Shown here piece by piece: positions 59,923-64,000 of a DNA stretch of 64,000 nucleotides. The stretch lies in contig NZ_AKKC02000004.1 of NCBI RefSeq assembly GCF_000282095.2, forward strand, positions 806,001-870,000. The letters run 5' to 3'. The notes under the pieces were generated by a model. That model saw only the letters and a program-made list of their open reading frames with translations. It was not told the origin of the DNA and did not search any database. Each line of letters opens with the position of its first letter. Position 1 is the first letter of the stretch. The DNA is from Rhizobium sp. CF080. Lineage in GTDB: Bacteria > Pseudomonadota > Alphaproteobacteria > Rhizobiales > Rhizobiaceae. The translations under genes and the position numbers were made by a program.

Positions 59923-61974
59923 ATGGAAGCGAGCATGTTGGCGGCCGCCGCCGAAGCATTTGCGGTGCTGATGGATCCCTTGCGCCTGCTGCTTCTGGCC
60001 GGCGGCGTGTTGATGGGCCTCTTCCTCGGCATCGTGCCGGGGATCGGCGGACTGGCGGGAATGGCGCTGCTTCTGCCGTTTACCTATACGAGGGATCCGT
60101 ACAGCGCCTTTGCCATGCTGCTCGGCATGGCGGCAGTCACCGGCACCAGTGACACGATCCCGGCCGTTCTCTTTGCCGTGCCCGGCTCGGCCGGGGCGCA
60201 GGCGACAGTCATGGACGGAAATCCCATGGCCAAACGCGGAGAGGCAGGCCGGGCGCTCAGCGCCGCCTACACGTCGTCGCTGATCGGCGGCCTGTTCGGC
60301 GCGCTCATCCTGGCGCTGACCATTCCGGTCCTTCGGCCGCTCATGCTGCATCTCGGCTCGCCGGAACTTCTCGCCTTGTCGATCTTCGGCATTTCCATGG
60401 TCGCCATCCTATCCGGCACCGCGCCGCTGCGGGGGCTGATCGCCGCCGGTCTCGGCATCATGCTGTCGATGATCGGTTCCGACCCGCAGACCGGCACGCT
60501 GCGCTGGACGCTGGACACGTTGTATCTCTGGGAAGGCCTCCCGGTCGTTCCGGTCGTGCTCGGGCTCTTCGCGCTGCCGGAACTCGCCGATCTGGCGATC
60601 AAACGGCAGGCGATCGCCTCCGACGCGAAGATCGACGTCCGCAGCGGCATGGTTCAGGGAATGAAGGATGCGCTGAACAACTGGTGGCTGATCGTCCGCT
60701 GCAGCGGCATCGGTGCGGCCGTCGGAGCCATCCCCGGGCTCGGGGCGTCGGTCGTCGACTGGATCGCCTACGGGCATGCGATGCAGACGGTGAAGGGTGC
60801 CAACGAAACCTTCGGAAAGGGGGACGTGCGGGGTGTGATCGCGCCGGAATCCGCCAACAACGCCATCACCGCCGGCTCGCTCGTGCCCACGATCGCGTTT
60901 GGCGTTCCCGGCTCGGCCTCTATGGCAATCCTGCTTGGCGTGTTCCTGATCCACGGCCTGATCCCCGGCCCCGACATGCTGACGAAGAACCTCAGCATCA
61001 CCTATTCGATGATCTGGTCGATCGCCATCGCCAATATCCTCGGTGCAGGCATCTGCTTTGCCTTCAGCGGCCAGTTGGCCAAGATCGCGCTGCTGCGCTA
61101 CACCGTCATCCTGCCGGGCGTCATCACCTTCGTGTTCATCGGCTCCTACCAGGCGACGCGCGACTGGGGTGATCTCTACACGCTGATCCTGTTCGCGATC
61201 CTCGGCTGGATCATGAAATTCCTCAAATGGCCGCGGCCACCCTTCATCCTGGGCTTCGTGCTGGGGGCGCTGATCGAGCGTTACATGTTCATCACCGCCA
61301 CGCGTTATGGCTATGGCTGGTTTTCGAGGCCGATCGTGGTGATTTTCCTGGTGCTGTCGATCCTGCTGATCCTGAAGCCGGTGTTCCAGCACTGGCGCTC
61401 CATGGGCGGCCTGAAAGGCATCTCGGCCAATTTCGGCCGGCCGAAATTCCATTTCTCCGACCTGCTGCACGTCTTCGTCATTGCGCTGCTTGTCGCCATG
61501 TTCGTGCCCGCCTTTGCATGGCCCTTCGGAGCGGCCGTCGGTCCTCTCTTCGTTGGCGGGGTGAGCCTCGTCTTCGCGGTGGTCAGCCTGCTGAACCAGA
61601 TATTTTCGCGGACGATCGTCACCAGCCGGGAAGAGCGCGGCGAACTGCAATCCCACACGATCCACATGGATATGCAGGTGAGCTATGAAGAGATGTCGCG
61701 GAAAGAGCTGGCGCTGAGGGTCGCGACCTTCTTCTTCTACCTCGTGCTTTTCCTCGTCCTGATCGCTGCGGTCGGTTTCATTCTGACGATCCCGATCTTT
61801 ACCGCTCTCTACATGTGGTTCGAGGGTCGTGAGAACTGGAAGCCGATCCTTGGTCAAGCCGTCGGGATGACGGTACTGATCTACGTGGTGTTCGATACCG
61901 TGCTTCACGTGCTTTGGCCCGGGAGCCTTCTCGGCCAGCTGGTTCCGGCACTGCGCGTCATTCCTGCCGTCTGA
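59923..61974 (+). CDS. TctA-TctB fusion, tripartite tricarboxylate transporter permease
   Basis: This 683-residue membrane protein covers in its first 500 residues the large subunit TctA: the LGIVPGIGGLAGMA motif near residue 38, TGTSDTIPAVLFAVPGSAGA, and a second copy-like AIPGLGASVVDW. The last 150 or so residues add four further hydrophobic segments (from about residue 515) of the size and pattern of the small subunit TctB, which has no separate gene here. It starts 39 bases after the aldolase gene. Confidence 0.82.
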   Translation: MEASMLAAAAEAFAVLMDPLRLLLLAGGVLMGLFLGIVPGIGGLAGMALLLPFTYTRDPYSAFAMLLGMAAVTGTSDTIPAVLFAVPGSAGAQATVMDGNPMAKRGEAGRALSAAYTSSLIGGLFGALILALTIPVLRPLMLHLGSPELLALSIFGISMVAILSGTAPLRGLIAAGLGIMLSMIGSDPQTGTLRWTLDTLYLWEGLPVVPVVLGLFALPELADLAIKRQAIASDAKIDVRSGMVQGMKDALNNWWLIVRCSGIGAAVGAIPGLGASVVDWIAYGHAMQTVKGANETFGKGDVRGVIAPESANNAITAGSLVPTIAFGVPGSASMAILLGVFLIHGLIPGPDMLTKNLSITYSMIWSIAIANILGAGICFAFSGQLAKIALLRYTVILPGVITFVFIGSYQATRDWGDLYTLILFAILGWIMKFLKWPRPPFILGFVLGALIERYMFITATRYGYGWFSRPIVVIFLVLSILLILKPVFQHWRSMGGLKGISANFGRPKFHFSDLLHVFVIALLVAMFVPAFAWPFGAAVGPLFVGGVSLVFAVVSLLNQIFSRTIVTSREERGELQSHTIHMDMQVSYEEMSRKELALRVATFFFYLVLFLVLIAAVGFILTIPIFTALYMWFEGRENWKPILGQAVGMTVLIYVVFDTVLHVLWPGSLLGQLVPALRVIPAV

Positions 61975-62642
61975 TACGGAGCGGTCGCGTGGTGCCGACA
62001 CCGGAGCAGCAACAATCGTCGCGCGGGGCGGGGATGAATTCGCCCTGCGCGGAAGAAATTCCTGTTCTGTTTCAGGGGCCGGGCCGTGGAAATTTCTGCG
62101 GTCCGTCCCCGTCTTGCGGTTCGCTTCCATAATGGCGACGTCATCGGGCAGGGAGCCGGGTCGCGAACCGGTCTCTCCAAGGGGAGCAATCCGGCGTCCG
62201 GTGATGGTCGTTCAAGGCAGGTGAAGCGCCGTCAGGGCGCCAACCGCCGGAAGACAGTGGTGTCGCAATTCGGACCCTCCGGCACCTGGTCTTCTGGAAA
62301 CGCTGCGGCGATCGGGCAGGCGGAATGCCTGACAATCCCATACCCAATACCGACTGCCTGCCCATCCCACCCCCCAACCGTGGCAAACCCTTTTGCCGCG
62401 GCCATCCGGCGTGCCTACGGTTGTCCTCACCGGCAACGGCAACGGCTTTTTCCGCAATGTGAACGATTTGACGGCCTTCTATTGCAATCGGACACTCGCT
62501 CGGGAACCTGTATGCGACAGGCGGTTCGATCTCCGCCCGGAAAAGAGGCCTCGATCAGGCGGCGTCACGCGCTGCGCATCAGAAAGCCCGTCCGGCGGAA
62601 TCGATGCCCACTGAATGCAAATCGGCATCCTGGGAGGAGACC
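61975..62642 (+). other. Gene-free stretch with a possible crotonase relic and promoter for the next binding protein
   Basis: These 668 bases carry only short or overlapping frames rich in Arg, Pro and Ser, without ribosome-binding sites or family patterns, apart from the short enoyl-CoA-hydratase-like stretch described at 62411-62479. A strong GGGAGGAG site stands at the right end for the gene at 62643. Such a gap breaks the otherwise compact plus arm and probably marks a deleted gene. Confidence 0.5.
62411..62479 (+). pseudogene. Possible relic of an enoyl-CoA hydratase/isomerase
   Basis: A 23-codon stretch reads VPTVVLTGNGNGFF followed by NDLTAF. Crotonase-family proteins have VVLTGxGxxFFxxGNDLxxF at the end of the first beta unit, so the match covers most of that block, with the CAG/SSG turn altered. 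No further crotonase blocks are found on either side. It may be a coincidence in a GC-rich spacer. Confidence 0.25.
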
Positions 62643-63572
62643 ATGCCTATGCGCCTGAACGGATTATTCCATCGCCTGCCGCTTGCGGCCATCATCTGCC
62701 TCGGCATGGCGCTTCCTGCCATGGCACAGACCAAGGTGAAGGTCGCCTATCTCTTGGGCTCGCATTTCGACCTGCTGTTCGTGGCGAAGGACAAGGGCAT
62801 GTTCGAGAAGAACGGCCTCGATGTCGCGCTCACCAACATGAACAAGCCGTCCGACCATCCGGCCGCGCTGATCTCCGGCAGCATGGACATCGGTTATGCC
62901 TCGCCGCTCGCCATTCTGCAGGCAAACCAGAACGGTCTCGATCTGGTGGCGCTCGGCGCGGTGGCGCGCGAGACGCCGGATCATCCCGATGTCGGCGTCG
63001 TCGCCCGCAAGGGATCCGGCATCACATCGCCGCAGGACCTGGCCGGCAAGAAGGTCGCCGTCTCGGGCATCAACAGCAACATGCACCTGATGCTGATCTA
63101 CTGGCTGAAGCAGAAGGGCGTCGACACGTCGAAGATGCAGTTCGTCGAAGTGCCGATGGCGAACGGCGCCGATGCTCTGCGCGGCGGCAGCATCGATGCC
63201 ATGGCGATCATCGAGCCCTTCCTGACGAAGGCCACGGCGGGCGGCGCGGGCGAGCTTCTCGCCAACTACATCGCGCAAGTTGAGCCGGGTGCGCTGATGG
63301 GTGTGTGGACCACGACCCGCCAGTGGGCGGAAAAGAACCGTGACACCGTCAAGAAGTTCAATGCGTCAATGGTCGAGGCCCTGAAATATGTCGAGCAGCA
63401 TCCGGAAGTGATTGCCGAGGTCGAGAAGAAATATAACGGCTTCGTCTCCTCTTCCGCCCCGAGCTTCATCCTCGATTTCAAGCCGGTGGACTTCAACATC
63501 TGGATCACGGTCGGCAAAGCCGGCGGTGCGCTCAAGAACCCGCCGAACCCGGATACCCTGGCCTTCCAGTAA
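62643..63572 (+). CDS. NMT1/SsuA-type ABC substrate-binding protein
   Basis: This periplasmic binding protein has 309 residues with a signal peptide ending AMA-QT near residue 29. The pattern SHFDLLFVAKDKGMFEKNGLDVA and SGSMDIGYASPLAILQ marks the NMT1/SsuA family. It is the second such protein of this locus and is only distantly similar to the one at 57021. A dedicated importer could follow beyond the window; otherwise it would share the ABC subunits of the minus arm. Confidence 0.88.
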   Translation: MPMRLNGLFHRLPLAAIICLGMALPAMAQTKVKVAYLLGSHFDLLFVAKDKGMFEKNGLDVALTNMNKPSDHPAALISGSMDIGYASPLAILQANQNGLDLVALGAVARETPDHPDVGVVARKGSGITSPQDLAGKKVAVSGINSNMHLMLIYWLKQKGVDTSKMQFVEVPMANGADALRGGSIDAMAIIEPFLTKATAGGAGELLANYIAQVEPGALMGVWTTTRQWAEKNRDTVKKFNASMVEALKYVEQHPEVIAEVEKKYNGFVSSSAPSFILDFKPVDFNIWITVGKAGGALKNPPNPDTLAFQ

Positions 63573-63592
63573 GGGCCAGGCCGGGAAATCTC

Positions 63593-64000
63593 ATGCGGTC
63601 AACCGCCAGGAAGTCGCCGATGCTGCGTTCGGAAGATGTGAAGGGTTCTCGCTCGAGCGAGACGGTGGCGGAACTCGTGGCCGCAAACCACGTGCTCGCC
63701 ATGCTGGGACTGGTGGATGCCTTCGGCCATATCTCGATGCGCGCTCCCGACAATGCGGACCACTTCCTGATGGCCCGTTCCATGGCGCCGGCGCTTGTGA
63801 CCGAGGCGGATATCATCCGCCTCGGTCTCGATTCCAGACCGCTCGACGAGGCTGCCGGCAGCGCCTCGATCGAGCGGTTCATCCATGGTGAAATCTACCG
63901 GGCGAGGCCCGACGTCCTGTCGGTCGTGCACACCCATTCCCCGACGATCATCCCCTTCAGCGTCAGCCGCACGCCGCTCCGGCCCGTCTCGCATGTCGGT
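63593..64000 (+). CDS. Class II aldolase/adducin-family protein (3' end outside the window)
   Basis: An open frame from the ATG at 63593 runs off the right edge after 136 codons. It contains VDAFGHISMRAPD, ERFIHGEIYRARPDV and VVHTHSPT, the same blocks as the protein at 46708-47430 (VDAFGHISARHPD, ERFIHGSIYKARPDV, VVHSHSRS), so the two are close paralogs within one locus. An internal ATG at 63620 is an alternative start. Frames on the other strand here are shadows. Confidence 0.85.
   Translation, partial: MRSTARKSPMLRSEDVKGSRSSETVAELVAANHVLAMLGLVDAFGHISMRAPDNADHFLMARSMAPALVTEADIIRLGLDSRPLDEAAGSASIERFIHGEIYRARPDVLSVVHTHSPTIIPFSVSRTPLRPVSHVG

Noticed and set aside
60409..62130. Minus-strand open frame of 573 codons
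   Set aside because: It lies opposite the TctA-TctB fusion; its Arg/His/Asp-rich composition is that of an antisense shadow.
1..64000. CRISPR arrays, insertion sequences, rRNA or phage genes
   Set aside because: I found no regularly spaced repeats, transposase or integrase motifs, or RNA gene cores in reading through the window; small or divergent elements could still be missed without computation.

Overview
The window reads as a catabolic/transport region from a member of the Rhizobiales, most likely Rhizobiaceae (Agrobacterium/Rhizobium-like). The grounds are the high GC content, dense ATGA-overlapped operons, many ABC importers, a DUF982 protein, a CoxMNOP-type oxidase cluster and an alginate-lyase locus that matches the Agrobacterium Atu3025 type residue for residue at the active site. 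I see no phage, transposase, integrase, rRNA, tRNA or CRISPR. The density of substrate-binding proteins, GntR/LysR/AraC regulators and short gene relics suggests accessory-replicon or chromid DNA, but that is an inference.

Layout. (1) 0.1-4.3 kb: a carbohydrate ABC importer (binding protein, two permeases, ATPase). (2) 4.3-14.8 kb: a pyrimidine/nucleoside island. A minus-strand operon encodes a PyrK-like protein, a class 1B PyrD-like protein and an M20 carbamoyl-amidohydrolase with an unexplained 112-residue tail. It diverges from an XRE regulator, which is followed by a six-gene operon: ATPase, permease, uridine-phosphorylase-like enzyme, NMT1/THI5-type binding protein, second permease and phosphopentomutase. 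Two matching palindromes (CTCA-N4-TGAG) bracket the regulator. (3) 14.9-24.7 kb, minus strand: an alginate/oligouronate operon with a FadR-type regulator, AlgS-, AlgM1-, AlgM2- and AlgQ-like importer proteins, a PL15 exolytic lyase, an SDR (probable DEH reductase) and an SGNH hydrolase. A glucarate-dehydratase-like enzyme lies upstream (24.9-26.1 kb). (4) 26.2-28.5 kb: an AraC-GyrI regulator, an alpha/beta hydrolase and a truncated second copy of the AraC 5' end.

(5) 28.5-39.4 kb, plus strand: a cohesive but unassigned catabolic cluster. It holds an Asp/Glu/hydantoin racemase, a cyclic amidohydrolase, a DapA-family lyase, an amino-acid-type ABC importer with one fused permease-ATPase subunit, a 2,4-diaminopentanoate-dehydrogenase-like enzyme, a GntR regulator, a FAD amine oxidase-like protein, a cupin and a creatininase-family amidohydrolase. 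It looks like stepwise opening and deamination of a cyclic amide/amino compound. (6) 39.7-46.5 kb: a DUF2189 membrane protein, then on the minus strand a cytochrome oxidase operon (subunits II, I, III, III, IV) and a class I cytochrome c, a relic of a xanthine-dehydrogenase-type large subunit, and a membrane-anchored unknown.

(7) 46.7-64 kb: a probable aromatic-acid catabolic locus arranged around a LysR regulator. The minus arm holds a ThDP enzyme, an ABC ATPase with two permeases, an aldehyde dehydrogenase and a class II aldolase-type enzyme. The plus arm holds an ACMSD-type decarboxylase, a flavin hydroxylase, two NMT1-type binding proteins, a TctC-type binding protein, a TctA-TctB fusion, and two more class II aldolase-type proteins, the last cut by the window end. 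The substrate is not determined by the sequence.
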